Source: Chitinophagales bacterium (GTDB lineage: Bacteria; Bacteroidota; Bacteroidia; Chitinophagales; Saprospiraceae). Taken from it: a stretch of 64,000 nt of DNA. The stretch spans positions 1-64,000 of the forward strand of contig JAFLBO010000025.1 of the NCBI GenBank assembly GCA_017303475.1, given 5' to 3'. This document shows, one piece after another, positions 14,567-23,970 of this stretch (position 1 is its first letter; every line of letters starts with the position of its first letter). The notes beneath the pieces were generated by a model. The model ran no database searches. It saw only the letters and a list, made by a program, of their open reading frames with translations, and had not been told where the DNA came from. A program made the position numbers and the translations under genes.

Positions 14567-14650
14567 CAAAGTAACACCACACAAAGATATTGGTTGCAAA
14601 CACAGGCAACGCTAATACCCGCAAAAACGTCCGAAGCAGAGCGTTTCTTT

Positions 14651-17600
14651 GTGCTTGTTTTGAGTTATTTCGTCAAGTTTTCCCTGCACCGTTGGCCGCT
14701 GGCTTTGCTGGCAGCATTGTGTTTGTTTGTCGCCCCGGCGCAGGCACAATACTCCAACCTGCGCGAAAAAGTGCTTCCCCCAATCCCCTTACAAATACTG
14801 GACTCCCTGAGTATTGCACCTCCGTTGCTTTCCGCTTCCGATGTGTTCTCCGGCCAATCACTGCCTCTTTCACTATTTACGCTGGAAAACAATCGCCTGC
14901 GAACAGACACCGCATCCCTGCATGCCCTGTTCCCCGATTGCCAAAAAATCCTGATCCGCTACCGGGTGTTGCCTTATAACCTGGCCGCCCCGGTGTTGCG
15001 ACTAGATACCCTGGCGATTCGGCGGCGCATCAATGACAATGCCATCGAATTCGATTATGAACCCTATAAACCCGTCAAACCGCTCTGGGATCAGGGCGGA
15101 TTGACTTCCTCGGGCGCATACACGCGCGGCTTGTCTTTCGGCAACAGCCAAAATCTGGTGTTTAACTCCAACCTTAACTTGCAAATCAATGGCAAACTGG
15201 GCAACGACCTGGAGCTCGTAGCCGCGCTTTCAGACAATACTATCCCCCTGCAACCCGATGGCACTACCCGGCAATTGCAGGAGTTCGACCGCATTTTTAT
15301 TCAACTAAAACGCAAAACAGCTACCCTCACGGCCGGCGACTTTGATCTGGTACGCCCGGAAAACACCTACTTCCCTTATTATTTCAAACGCCTGCAGGGC
15401 GCCATGGTATCGGTGGATCAGTGGAAAATCCAGGGATTGCCAGGCACAGGTAAAATCCGGGCAGCAGCAGCCGTTTCACGCGGCAAATTTGCCCGACAAC
15501 TGATCCAGGGACAGGAAGGAAACCAGGGGCCATACCGCTTGCAAGGCAGTGAAGGAGAACGGTTTATCATTGTTTTGGCCGGCACGGAAAAAGTGTATAT
15601 TGACGGTCAGTTGTTGCGTCGTGGACAAGAAGAAGACTACGTCATTGACTACAACCTGGGCGAATTGAGTTTTACGCCCCGGCGCCTGATTACCAAAGAT
15701 ATCCGCATCATTGTGGAGTTTGAATACGCAGTACAAACCTATTTGCGTTCCACCGTTGCCGCAGATGCTGCCTGGACCCTGCCCAAAACCCGCCTGGGGT
15801 TCAGCCTGTATTCCGAACAGGACAGCCGAAACAATGGCGGCGCTCAGGAGCTTTCCTCCCTCGAACGCAACAGACTGGCTCTGGCCGGCGACAATCTGCG
15901 GAATGCTTTTGCGCCGGGGGTGGATACGCTGGAAAATTTTGATCCTACAAGGGTACTGTACCGTTCTATAGATTCGGTGGTATGTGGTCAGTTGCGGCAG
16001 GTCCTGGTGTACAGCACCGACCCGAATACTGCTTTATATGCAGCGCGTTTTACGGAAGTGCCTGCCGGTGAAGGTAATTATGTGGTAGCGCTCTCAGCTG
16101 CCAACGGACGGGTGTTCCGCTGGTCGGCGCCAGATCCGGTTACCTGCGCACCGACGGGCAATTTTGAACCTGTGGTTAAACTTATTGCCCCGGAAACCAA
16201 ACAATTGTACACGCTGGGCGCCCAAATTACCCCTAATAAAAAAACGGGCATTCAGGTGGAAATGGCCCTCAGCAACCGCGACCTGAACCGTTTTTCGCCG
16301 CTGGGCAATGCGGATAATCAGGGATTGGCAGGCAAATTGGGCTGGCAACAAAACCTGCCGCTCGGAAAGGGCTGGAAAGCGGCTTCTACATTGCATTACG
16401 AATACACGGCCCAAACATTCCGGTCTCTGAACCCTTACCGGCCGGCAGAATTTGTGCGCGACTGGAACATTGGCGCCAGCACCGACACAGTGGCAGAACA
16501 ATGGGGTCGGGCGGGGCTTTCTCTGGAGAAAACAAGCCTGGGACAGGCCCGGTATGAGTTCGGACTCTTTAGGCGGGAAGGTGTGTACAATGGAACCAGA
16601 CAACTGGGCGCCTGGCAGTTGCAGCACAAAGGCTGGGCTTTGACCGGAGAAATGAACCTGCTTCAAACCAACGGGCTGGCAGAAAATACCCGGTTCTCCC
16701 GCCCCAAAATGGAGTTGTCGAAAACCCTGTTTGTTAAAATCGATACCCTGGCCTCCAAACCCTGGCTGAAGCTGGGTTTATACGGTGAAAGGGAAAAAAA
16801 TGCCCGCAACGGGGTAGGTATTGACACCCTCAATGGTATGAGTTTTTGGTACGATTTACTTCGATTTTATGTACAAACGCCTGAAAATCAGGGCGCCTGG
16901 CAGTGGAGCGCCTATGCTTCCCAACGCAACGATTTTGCCCCTGAAGGCCCCTATTTCAGGCAAAACACCCTTGCCCGGGACGTCAACCTGAAAGGCCTGT
17001 GGAACCTGGCTGCCACGCGCAGCACGCAGCAACTCAGTTGGGTGCTCACCTATCGGAAACTGCGCATCCTGGCGCCCGAACTTACCAGCGAAACCCCTCA
17101 GAATACCTATTTGGGACGTTTAGATTACAACCTGAGTACCTGGAAAAATGCGCTTGGCCTCACTACCGGATATGAATTGGGCTCAGGGCAGAGTCCGAGA
17201 ATAGAATTTACGTACTTGGCCGTTAATCCGGGCGAAGGACAATATTCCTGGATTGACCGCAATCGCGACAGTATTTTACAGGTAGATGAAATGGAGCTGG
17301 CGGTGTTTCAGGATCAGGCCAATTATGTACGGGTGGCCGTGACAACACCGGATTATGTGCGCACCAACAACATTGCCTTTAATCAAACCCTGCGTTTTGA
17401 GCCACGACAACTTTGGCCCAAAGCCCCAAAAGGTTGGAAACGTATGGTGAGCAGGCTTGCTACCCAGAGTACGTATCAGGTGAGCAGGCGCACGTTTGCC
17501 AGCGCTGGGGGAGTGCGGGTTTGGGATCCGTTTCAGGCTCGTTTGCCGGATACGGTATTGGTTACCCTGAATGCCAACTGGCGGAATATTTTGTTCGTTA

Positions 17601-18238
17601 ATCGTGGTCAGCCCAGCTGGGATGCCTCTTTGTCGGCCGGACAAAATCAGAGTCAATTGGCCCTTACCACGGGTTTTGAGCAGCGAAAGGTGGAAGATTA
17701 CGCCCTGCGTTTGCGCACGAGTTTCAGTTTGCGCTGGAGTTTGGAAGCTGATCTGGAACGATCGTTTAAAAGCAATGAAAATCAGGCATTTGTTACCCGA
17801 AACTACGATATAAACGCCTGGGAACTGGGTCCCAAACTCACCTGGTTACCCATAAAGGGATTGCGTTTTATCGGGCAGGCCAAGTGGCTCGACAGTAAAA
17901 ACCAATTGCCCTCTGCCGAGCGCGCCACCCAAACCAACTGGACCCTGGAAACCGTCTGGAATCCGGTAGCCAGGTCTAATGCACAGGGTTTTAAAGCGGC
18001 TACTTCCCTGCGACTGAAAGGAACCTACGCAGATGTGCGGTACAATGGCGCCGCCAATTCAGCCGTGGCCTTTGTGATGCTGGAAGGTCTGCAAAACGGT
18101 AAAAATTATCTCTGGAGCCTCAGTCTGGACCGACAGTTATCGAAATCCATGCAGCTCAGTCTGCAATACGAAGGTCGCAAAACCGGTGTCAACCGCGTGA
18201 TACACGTAGCGCGCGCGCAGGTGCGGGCGGTGTTTTAG
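14651..18238 (+). CDS. Giant outer-membrane protein of unknown function
   Basis: About 1195 residues. Signal peptide HRWPLALLAALCLFVAPAQAQ near the N-terminus. The body has a domain with GGLTSSGAYTRGLSFGNSQ and NLNLQINGKLGNDLELVA followed by many alternating hydrophobic strands with aromatic ends. The C-terminus SLQYEGRKTGVNRVIHVARA ends in a short strand. This fits a large beta-barrel or barrel-associated outer-membrane protein common in Bacteroidota and usually unnamed; I do not know its function. No ATG lies near the signal peptide, so the GTG at 14651 is the working start, with TTG at 14660 as alternative. Confidence 0.8.
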   Translation: MLVLSYFVKFSLHRWPLALLAALCLFVAPAQAQYSNLREKVLPPIPLQILDSLSIAPPLLSASDVFSGQSLPLSLFTLENNRLRTDTASLHALFPDCQKILIRYRVLPYNLAAPVLRLDTLAIRRRINDNAIEFDYEPYKPVKPLWDQGGLTSSGAYTRGLSFGNSQNLVFNSNLNLQINGKLGNDLELVAALSDNTIPLQPDGTTRQLQEFDRIFIQLKRKTATLTAGDFDLVRPENTYFPYYFKRLQGAMVSVDQWKIQGLPGTGKIRAAAAVSRGKFARQLIQGQEGNQGPYRLQGSEGERFIIVLAGTEKVYIDGQLLRRGQEEDYVIDYNLGELSFTPRRLITKDIRIIVEFEYAVQTYLRSTVAADAAWTLPKTRLGFSLYSEQDSRNNGGAQELSSLERNRLALAGDNLRNAFAPGVDTLENFDPTRVLYRSIDSVVCGQLRQVLVYSTDPNTALYAARFTEVPAGEGNYVVALSAANGRVFRWSAPDPVTCAPTGNFEPVVKLIAPETKQLYTLGAQITPNKKTGIQVEMALSNRDLNRFSPLGNADNQGLAGKLGWQQNLPLGKGWKAASTLHYEYTAQTFRSLNPYRPAEFVRDWNIGASTDTVAEQWGRAGLSLEKTSLGQARYEFGLFRREGVYNGTRQLGAWQLQHKGWALTGEMNLLQTNGLAENTRFSRPKMELSKTLFVKIDTLASKPWLKLGLYGEREKNARNGVGIDTLNGMSFWYDLLRFYVQTPENQGAWQWSAYASQRNDFAPEGPYFRQNTLARDVNLKGLWNLAATRSTQQLSWVLTYRKLRILAPELTSETPQNTYLGRLDYNLSTWKNALGLTTGYELGSGQSPRIEFTYLAVNPGEGQYSWIDRNRDSILQVDEMELAVFQDQANYVRVAVTTPDYVRTNNIAFNQTLRFEPRQLWPKAPKGWKRMVSRLATQSTYQVSRRTFASAGGVRVWDPFQARLPDTVLVTLNANWRNILFVNRGQPSWDASLSAGQNQSQLALTTGFEQRKVEDYALRLRTSFSLRWSLEADLERSFKSNENQAFVTRNYDINAWELGPKLTWLPIKGLRFIGQAKWLDSKNQLPSAERATQTNWTLETVWNPVARSNAQGFKAATSLRLKGTYADVRYNGAANSAVAFVMLEGLQNGKNYLWSLSLDRQLSKSMQLSLQYEGRKTGVNRVIHVARAQVRAVF

Positions 18239-18315
18239 GAACGATTGCAATCCGGGCCAAAGTGAGAGTCTCACTCAAAGTGAGACTCTCACTTTGGCCC
18301 GGATTGCAATCGTTC
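18239..18315. repeat. Perfect 37-bp-arm palindrome (module 3)
   Basis: Arms 18239-18275 and 18279-18315, loop CAA. Starts one base after the stop of the giant outer-membrane gene and separates it from convergent psuG. Shares the AGTGAGAGTCTCACT core with 8461-8565 and 63159-63231. Confidence 0.97.
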
Positions 18316-18345
18316 ATCGTTCATCGTTCATCGTTCATCGTTCAT
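18309..18345. repeat. Tandem ATCGTTC heptamers
   Basis: Five copies of a seven-base unit. They run into the psuG 3' end and encode its last residues (MNDER). Confidence 0.85.
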
Positions 18346-19269
18346 CGTCCATCTTTCTGCGATTTCCGCTGCCAACCGTGCATTGTTCAGCACCAGCGCG
18401 ATATTGGTTTGAAGGCTTCTGCCGGCGGTGAGTTGTTCCATTTTAGCCAGGAGGAAAGGCGTGAGGGCTTTGCCGCTTATGCCTTGTTTGTCGGCTTCTG
18501 CTACGGCCTGAGCTATGGTTTTTTCCATCAGATCGGCGTCCAGTTGGTCTTTTTCGGGCACCGGGTTGGCAATGAGTGCTCCGCCGCGTGGATCGAGTTG
18601 CCATTTGGTATGGAGTAACTGGGCAATTTCTTTGGGAGTATCCAGTTGAAAATCCACTTTATGTCCGCTTTTTCGGGTATAAAACGCTGGAAAATCTGGT
18701 GTTTGGTATCCAATAACCGGCACTCCCATGGTTTCGAGGTATTCAAGCGTGAGTCCGAGATCGAGAATGCTTTTGGCGCCGGCACTCACAACTGCCACTG
18801 GTGTGCGGGCCAATTCCTGCAGGTCGGCAGAAATGTCCATGGTTGTGGTGGCGCCCCGGTGTACCCCTCCGATGCCTCCTGTAGCGAAGATGCGGATATC
18901 CGCCAGATGAGCAATAATCATGGTGGAGGCTACGGTGGTTGCGCCATCCAGTTGTTTACTGACCAGGTATGGGAGGTCTCGCCGACTGGACTTGGGGATT
19001 TTGCTGCCGTTTTTACCCAGGTATTCAATTTCCTCAGGGGTGAGTCCGGCTTTAAGTTTTCCGCCAAGGATGGCGCAAGTGGCCGGAATGGCGCCGGAAT
19101 CGCGCACCGTTTTTTCTACCAGAAGGGCAGTTTCCACATTTTGGGGATAAGGCATACCATGGGCAATGATGGTGCTTTCGAGGGCCACAAGGGGTTGATG
19201 TTGATGAAGCGCGGCTTTTACTTCTGGAGAAAGAGCTAAAAATGGATGCAGCATATGCGTGGAAAACAT
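18328..19269 (-). CDS. psuG: Pseudouridine-5'-phosphate glycosidase
   Basis: 313 residues, family Indigoidine synthase A-like (PsuG). Signature stretches: LVALESTIIAHGMPYPQNVETA near the N-terminus, GAIPATCAILGGKLKAGL, KSSRRDLPYL, GATTVASTMI, FATGGIGGVHRGA and VVSAGAKSILDLGLTLEYLET. It splits pseudouridine 5'-phosphate into uracil and ribose 5-phosphate (reversible), salvaging modified RNA bases in the cytoplasm. A PfkB-family kinase lies 0.5 kb away on the other strand; PsuK belongs to that family, but the link is only suggestive. A second start lies at residue 6. Confidence 0.95.
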   Translation of the reverse strand: MFSTHMLHPFLALSPEVKAALHQHQPLVALESTIIAHGMPYPQNVETALLVEKTVRDSGAIPATCAILGGKLKAGLTPEEIEYLGKNGSKIPKSSRRDLPYLVSKQLDGATTVASTMIIAHLADIRIFATGGIGGVHRGATTTMDISADLQELARTPVAVVSAGAKSILDLGLTLEYLETMGVPVIGYQTPDFPAFYTRKSGHKVDFQLDTPKEIAQLLHTKWQLDPRGGALIANPVPEKDQLDADLMEKTIAQAVAEADKQGISGKALTPFLLAKMEQLTAGRSLQTNIALVLNNARLAAEIAERWTMNDER

Positions 19270-19353
19270 TGAAAATCAGCGTAAATTCGGGTCTTGAAAA
19301 AAAAATGAAAATTTTTTCCCCCACAAAGGTTGCGAATTTACCAATTCAGATTT

Positions 19354-19361
19354 TACCTTTG
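19354..19361 (+). promoter_or_regulatory. -7 box of the tRNA-Asn gene
   Basis: TACCTTTG, with TTG 21 bases further upstream as -33 element. The following bases CACCCGCTTTT match those at the tRNA-Thr operon promoter (53534). Confidence 0.65.
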
Positions 19362-19387
19362 CACCCGCTTTTGAAAAAGAAGCAAAC

Positions 19388-19461
19388 GTCTCATTAGCTC
19401 AGTTGGTTAGAGCGGCGGACTGTTAATCCGTAGGTCCAAGGTTCAAGTCCTTGATGGGACG
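19388..19461 (+). tRNA. tRNA-Asn (anticodon GTT)
   Basis: 74-base cloverleaf: acceptor GTCTCAT/ATGGGAC with one G-U pair, D arm with TTAGCTCAGTTGGTTAGAGC, anticodon loop CTGTTAA, T arm GGTTCAAGTCC, discriminator G, no encoded CCA. Decodes AAY. Confidence 0.96.
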
Positions 19462-19464
19462 CAT

Positions 19465-19500
19465 AAGCCACTCCGAATCTTCGGGGTGGCTTTTTTCTTT
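19465..19500 (+). terminator. Intrinsic terminator of tRNA-Asn
   Basis: Stem AAGCCACTCCGAA / TTCGGGGTGGCTT followed by a T-rich run, four bases after the tRNA. Confidence 0.9.
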
Positions 19501-19745
19501 TGGAACGCTGGGGAACGCGGGGTTGGTGGAACGCGGATGACGCGGATGACGCGGATTTTTTTGATGCTGCCTGCGGCAGCAAGGTCACGTAAGCAGCCCA
19601 GTCGAATGTCTTCTGCGGAAATCTGCGCTCCAAATCTGCGAGAATCTGCGGGAAACCCTCGACGCAACACGTGAGCAGCCCAGTCGAATGTCTTCTGCGG
19701 AAATCTGCGGGAAACCCTCGACGCGACACGTGAGTAGCCCAACCG
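19501..19745. repeat. Intergenic repeat block (modules 7 and 8)
   Basis: Non-coding, before the PfkB gene. Contains GGAACGCGGATGACGCGGAT-type repeats (shared with 45483-45706), then two direct copies of CAGCCCAGTCGAATGTCTTC plus TGCGGAAATCTGCG (around 19596 and 19677), with ATCTGCGGGAAACCCTCGAC units shared in style with 43910-44370. Confidence 0.8.
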
Positions 19746-19793
19746 AACGCCAACTCGAAAACTCAAACACTCCCAAACTCAAACACTCAAAAA
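19746..19793 (+). promoter_or_regulatory. Repeat-derived leader directly before the PfkB kinase (module 1)
   Basis: From AACGCCAACTCGAAAACTCA to the ATG this leader is identical, save one base, to the leader of mntH at 41999-42046. A/C-rich and without a Shine-Dalgarno sequence. Confidence 0.7.
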
Positions 19794-20702
19794 ATGAGCT
19801 TACTTACTGTCGGTACTGTTGCTTTTGATGATATTGAAACCCCTTCCGGACGCGCGGAGAAGGTGGTGGGCGGAGCCTGCACGTACATTTCTCTGGCGGC
19901 TTCCTATTTTGTAAAACCGGTTCGGGTGGTTTCTGTAGTTGGCGACGATTTTCCACACGAAACCCTGGAATATCTGCGCCACCGCGGTGTGGATCTGGAA
20001 GGTTTGCAAATCAAGGAAGGAGAAAAATCCTTTTTCTGGGCTGGGCGCTACCACAAAAGTCTCAATACACGCGATACCCTGGATACGCAGCTTAATGTAC
20101 TGGCCACCTTTGATCCGATTCTTCCGGAATCTTACCGTCAGAGCGACTTCCTGATGCTCGGCAACCTCACCCCCATGGTTCAGATGCAGGTGCTGGAACA
20201 ACTCACGCACCGTCCGAAACTGGTGGCGCTGGATACCATGAATTTCTGGATGGATATTGCCATGGACGACCTGCGCAAAGTGCTGGAAAAAGTGGATGTG
20301 CTGACCATCAACGACGAAGAAGCCCGACAGCTCTCCGGCGAGCACTCGCTGGTGCATGCCGCCCGCGCCATACACCATATGGGCCCGAAATACCTGATCA
20401 TCAAAAAGGGCGAACATGGCGCGTTGCTGTTCCACCGCGGACAGATTTTCTTTGCCCCAGCCCTACCGTTGGCGGAAGTGATAGACCCCACCGGCGCCGG
20501 CGACACCTTTGCGGGTGGTTTCATGGGTTACCTTGCCAAAACAGGAGATATTTCTTTCGAAAACATGAAACGCGCCGTGATTTTTGGTTCTGCCATGGCT
20601 TCTTTCTGCGTGGAGAAATTCGGCATTGAACGACTTAAAGGTCTCTCTCCGGCTATGATCGAAAACCGTGTGGAGGAATTTGCCGAATTGGTTAAGTTTT
20701 AA
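19794..20702 (+). CDS. PfkB-family sugar or nucleoside kinase
   Basis: 302 residues of the ribokinase/PfkB fold. N-terminal VGTVAFDDIET and GGACTYISLAASYF replace the usual GG signature; the catalytic anion-hole motif DPTGAGDTFAGGF (about 236-248) is intact with the base Asp. Phosphorylates a sugar or nucleoside hydroxyl with ATP in the cytoplasm; substrate unknown. Pseudouridine kinase is possible because psuG is close, adenosine-kinase-like activity is the other option. Followed after 21 bases by the flippase-like membrane protein gene, probably co-transcribed. Confidence 0.88.
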   Translation: MSLLTVGTVAFDDIETPSGRAEKVVGGACTYISLAASYFVKPVRVVSVVGDDFPHETLEYLRHRGVDLEGLQIKEGEKSFFWAGRYHKSLNTRDTLDTQLNVLATFDPILPESYRQSDFLMLGNLTPMVQMQVLEQLTHRPKLVALDTMNFWMDIAMDDLRKVLEKVDVLTINDEEARQLSGEHSLVHAARAIHHMGPKYLIIKKGEHGALLFHRGQIFFAPALPLAEVIDPTGAGDTFAGGFMGYLAKTGDISFENMKRAVIFGSAMASFCVEKFGIERLKGLSPAMIENRVEEFAELVKF

Positions 20703-20723
20703 CCACCTTTTTCCCCATAAACC

Positions 20724-21797
20724 ATGAATAATGCCCCACCCATAGAAGACAATGAACGCCAGGAATTTGTGCGTTCCATGCGACTTTCGCGCATGATTCT
20801 GCCTGTGGCATTGGGGCTGGCTGCGGTGGGGTATTTGTTCTACCGGCAATTTGATGCTGAAAAATTCCGCGCCATCTCCTGGAGCGCACACGCTTTTGCC
20901 TGGATAGGCCTAGCGTTGGTACTGTTGATAGCCCGTCATTTTTTTTACGCATTTCGCCTGAAAACGCTCACCGGAAATCAATTTTCCTGGAAAAAATGCC
21001 TGGAACTCATTGTCATCTGGGAATTCAGCAGCGCACTTACCCCTACCAGTAAAGGTGGGCCCTTTGTGATGCTTTTTGTACTCACGCAGGAAAAAGTGCC
21101 CGCAGGCAAGACAGCTGCCGCTATTTTTTACACCATGATTTGCGATACGGGATTCTTCGTGATCCTGTTACCCTTGCTACTGAGTATCTATGGCCCGCCC
21201 ATGCTTTATCCGGGCATGACAGCCTATACGGATCAAAATCTGGCATCCAGCGTGCTGTTTTTCACTTATTGCATGATGGTGTTGTACTGGACGGTGCTCA
21301 TGTTTTTTGTGTTTATCCGTCCTCAATACGCCCGAAAAGCCATGCTACGGTTGGCCGGGGTTTCCTGGTTGAAAAAATGGTCGGAAAAACTGCGCTGGTG
21401 GGGAGAAGAATTTGAACTGGCGGCCCGGGAATTGAAACAACAAAACTGGAAATATCACGCCAAGGTTATGACTGGCGCATTGGGCGCCTGGACCAGCAAG
21501 TTTCTGATGATCAACTGCCTGATCATTGCCATTGTACCAACCACGCCAATCGACGGAGGTACGCAGGCCTTTATATATGCCCGTTTGGTGGCCATGTTCG
21601 TCATCATGGCCTTCAGCCCTACACCAGGGGCGGCCGGATTGGCTGAAATAGCCCTGGCCGGTTTTATCTCAGATTATGCTCCCACCGGAATAGGCATGAT
21701 TGTAGCCATACTCTGGAGAGGAATGGCTTATTACGGTTACCTCATTGCCGGAGCTATTGTAGTACCAGCCTGGGTTTCGGCAAGATTAAAACGATAG
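20724..21797 (+). CDS. Lysylphosphatidylglycerol synthase TM-region / flippase-like membrane protein
   Basis: 357 residues, about eight membrane helices. Family features: RLSRMILPVALGLAAVGY at the N-terminus, IARHFFYAFRLKTLTG, WEFSSALTPTSKGG (about 98-111) and the terminal FSPTPGAAGLAEIAL motif (about 293-307). This matches the UPF0104/LPG_synthase_TM family, which contains lipid flippase domains and uncharacterised inner-membrane proteins. No soluble aminoacyl-transferase part is fused, so tRNA-dependent lipid modification is unlikely from this gene alone. Confidence 0.85.
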   Translation: MNNAPPIEDNERQEFVRSMRLSRMILPVALGLAAVGYLFYRQFDAEKFRAISWSAHAFAWIGLALVLLIARHFFYAFRLKTLTGNQFSWKKCLELIVIWEFSSALTPTSKGGPFVMLFVLTQEKVPAGKTAAAIFYTMICDTGFFVILLPLLLSIYGPPMLYPGMTAYTDQNLASSVLFFTYCMMVLYWTVLMFFVFIRPQYARKAMLRLAGVSWLKKWSEKLRWWGEEFELAARELKQQNWKYHAKVMTGALGAWTSKFLMINCLIIAIVPTTPIDGGTQAFIYARLVAMFVIMAFSPTPGAAGLAEIALAGFISDYAPTGIGMIVAILWRGMAYYGYLIAGAIVVPAWVSARLKR

Positions 21798-21843
21798 GGG
21801 TAGCATGGTGCAACCTGAGCGTGGTTTTGGTGTTTTGTTTTTT

Positions 21844-21907
21844 TACCACTAAGGCACTAAGGGCACGAAGGTTTTCACTCTTAGTGCCCTTAGTGCCTTA
21901 GTGGTAA
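21844..21907. repeat. Inverted repeat (module 2)
   Basis: Arms TACCACTAAGGCACTAAGGG.. and ..CCCTTAGTGCCTTAGTGGTA, about 27 bp with one mismatch. Between the flippase-like gene and the TPR gene. Confidence 0.93.
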
Positions 21908-21940
21908 ACATCAACAGACTACGAACCTCCAAACAAACGT

Positions 21941-21948
21941 TATTTTTG
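21941..21948 (+). promoter_or_regulatory. -7 box of the TPR gene
   Basis: TATTTTTG, a perfect TANNTTTG element 63 bases upstream of the ATG at 22012. Confidence 0.5.
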
Positions 21949-22011
21949 CCCTCCCCAAACCATACAACCTAACTACCATCGTCCATCGTCCACCGTCTAA
22001 AATCCCAACCC

Positions 22012-23832
22012 ATGCCACACGCAGTTTTGAAGTCGCTAGCTATTTTATTGGTTTTTACCCTGTTTGGCGGAGTTTTGTCGGCCCAAACAGCGGATCCGAA
22101 TTTGGCCAATCAATATTTTTCTGACGGTGAATTTGAAAAAGCTGCTGCATTATATGCCCAGTTGGTAGAAAAGGAGCGTCGTAGTGATTATTATTTCACG
22201 CGCTATATTGAATGTTTAACCAAGTTGGAAAAGTGGGACGAGGCAGAAAAGGCGGTTAAAAAACAGATTAAGGATCAGCCTGAAAACAACATTTTGTTTG
22301 TGGTGTATGGTCAGATTTTTGAGGAGCAGGGCAAAAATGCTGAAGCAGAAACGCAATACCAGAAAGCTATTGACAAAATGGCCTCCGATTATGCCGCAGT
22401 AATTCGCCTGGCGAATATGTTCCAAAATGAATCCAAATACGATTACGCGGTTAAAACATACGAACGAGGTGCTCAGCTCACCAAAGATCCCCATCGCTTT
22501 GCCTACAACCTTGGCGATTTGTACCGTCGTAAAGGAGAGCCGGTAAAAATGACTGAGCAATACCTGAATGCGCTGGAGTCGGATCCTGGCAAATTGCCTT
22601 CCCTGCAAACCATTTTTGCCCGTACCCTGGGCCCCGAAGACTTGCAGGAGCTGCAAACTCAATTGTATGCCCGTATTCAGCAAAATGAAAATCCGGACTA
22701 CATAGAACTCCTGGCCTGGTCGTTTGTGCAACGAAAGGATTTCAAAAGCGCATTACGTCAATATAAAGCCCTGGATAAACGCCTGGGCGAAAGCGGTCAG
22801 CGCGTCATGCGTTTGGCCGACGATGCCGCTGAGGCCAGAGATTACGAAACAGCTATTGCAGCCTACGAATACGTGATGGCAGAGAAAGGGCAAACCAGTC
22901 CTTTTTTCTACGATGCCAAACGGGAGGCCATGCAATGCAGGCGCCGGAAAATTACCGAGGGATTTCAGTATACTCAGCAAGACCTCAACCTGCTGGAGGC
23001 AGAATACGAGCAGTTTTTGAGTCAGTACGGCAAAACCAAGCTTAGCGCGGGCATCATCATGCAATTGGCAGAACTGGAGGCCATTTATATGCGCAACCTG
23101 CCCAAAGCCATTCAACTGCTGGAAGACCTGAAACAAACACCCGGCCTGCCGCCAGATCTGGTGGCCAAACTCAAAATTAACCTGGGCGATTATTACCTCA
23201 TGGATGGCGATATCTGGGAGAGCACTTTGCTGTATAGTCAGGTGGATAAAGCTTTTAAGGAAGACACCATTGGGCAGGAGGCCAGGTTTAAAAATGCCCG
23301 TTTGTCGTACTTCAATGGCGATTTTCAGTGGGCCCAGGCACAATTTGATGTATTGAAGGCCTCTACCTCTAAAATGATTGCCAACGATGCCCTGGATCTT
23401 TCCGTGTTTATCATGGATAACCTCAACCTGGACACCACTTCAGATGCCATTTCTCTGTATGCTTCCGCTGAAATGCTGGTGCTGCAAAACCGTTTCGATG
23501 AGGCTTTTTTGAAACTGGATACTCTGGCGCGGGATTTTCCGGAACATTCGCTGCAAGACGATATTCTGTACCTCAAGGCGCGTATCTGGGAAAAACAACG
23601 GGATTACCAAAAAGCCATTCCGCTTTATGAAGAAGTGGCTGAAAAATACAAAGACGATATCCGAGCCGACAATTCGCTCTTTGCCCTGGCACAGATCTAT
23701 GAGTTTCGCATGAACGATACGGAAAAAGCCAAAGGCATTTATGAGAAGATATTCCTGGATTATTCGGGCAGCGTGTTTGCTGTAGATGCCCGGAAACGAT
23801 TCAGGATACTCAGAGGGGATAAAGTGCAGTAG
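22012..23832 (+). CDS. Exported tetratricopeptide-repeat protein
   Basis: 606 residues. Signal peptide ending GGVLSAQ (about 24 residues). The rest is helical with recognisable TPR units, e.g. NQYFSDGEFEKAAALYAQLV, VYGQIFEEQGKNAEAETQYQ and, near the end, KARIWEKQRDYQKAIPLYEE and LAQIYEFRMNDTEKAKGIYE. TPRs are scaffolds for protein complexes, here in the periplasm. The partner is unknown. The gene is monocistronic, with its own promoter and flanked by repeat elements. Confidence 0.9.
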   Translation: MPHAVLKSLAILLVFTLFGGVLSAQTADPNLANQYFSDGEFEKAAALYAQLVEKERRSDYYFTRYIECLTKLEKWDEAEKAVKKQIKDQPENNILFVVYGQIFEEQGKNAEAETQYQKAIDKMASDYAAVIRLANMFQNESKYDYAVKTYERGAQLTKDPHRFAYNLGDLYRRKGEPVKMTEQYLNALESDPGKLPSLQTIFARTLGPEDLQELQTQLYARIQQNENPDYIELLAWSFVQRKDFKSALRQYKALDKRLGESGQRVMRLADDAAEARDYETAIAAYEYVMAEKGQTSPFFYDAKREAMQCRRRKITEGFQYTQQDLNLLEAEYEQFLSQYGKTKLSAGIIMQLAELEAIYMRNLPKAIQLLEDLKQTPGLPPDLVAKLKINLGDYYLMDGDIWESTLLYSQVDKAFKEDTIGQEARFKNARLSYFNGDFQWAQAQFDVLKASTSKMIANDALDLSVFIMDNLNLDTTSDAISLYASAEMLVLQNRFDEAFLKLDTLARDFPEHSLQDDILYLKARIWEKQRDYQKAIPLYEEVAEKYKDDIRADNSLFALAQIYEFRMNDTEKAKGIYEKIFLDYSGSVFAVDARKRFRILRGDKVQ

Positions 23833-23872
23833 TGAGTGTTTGAGTGCCTGAGTGTTTAAGTGTTTGAGTTGG
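23833..23872 (+). repeat. Module 1 half-element directly after the TPR stop codon
   Basis: GTGAGTGTTTGAGTGCCTGA-type repeat starting at the stop and ending in GAGTTGGCGTTCGG. No complementary arm nearby. Confidence 0.8.
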
Positions 23873-23970
23873 CGTTCGGCTTGGATTTATCTGTAGTCAC
23901 TGCTAAGTATGCAAATGGTCTTGCTTCCCGAATTTTACGTTCTTCGCGGTGAACCTAAACCTATCTTTAC

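Noticed and set aside
14537..14650. N-terminal extension of the giant outer-membrane protein
   Set aside because: Starts with TTG in repeat DNA and would place the signal peptide about 50 residues inside the protein.
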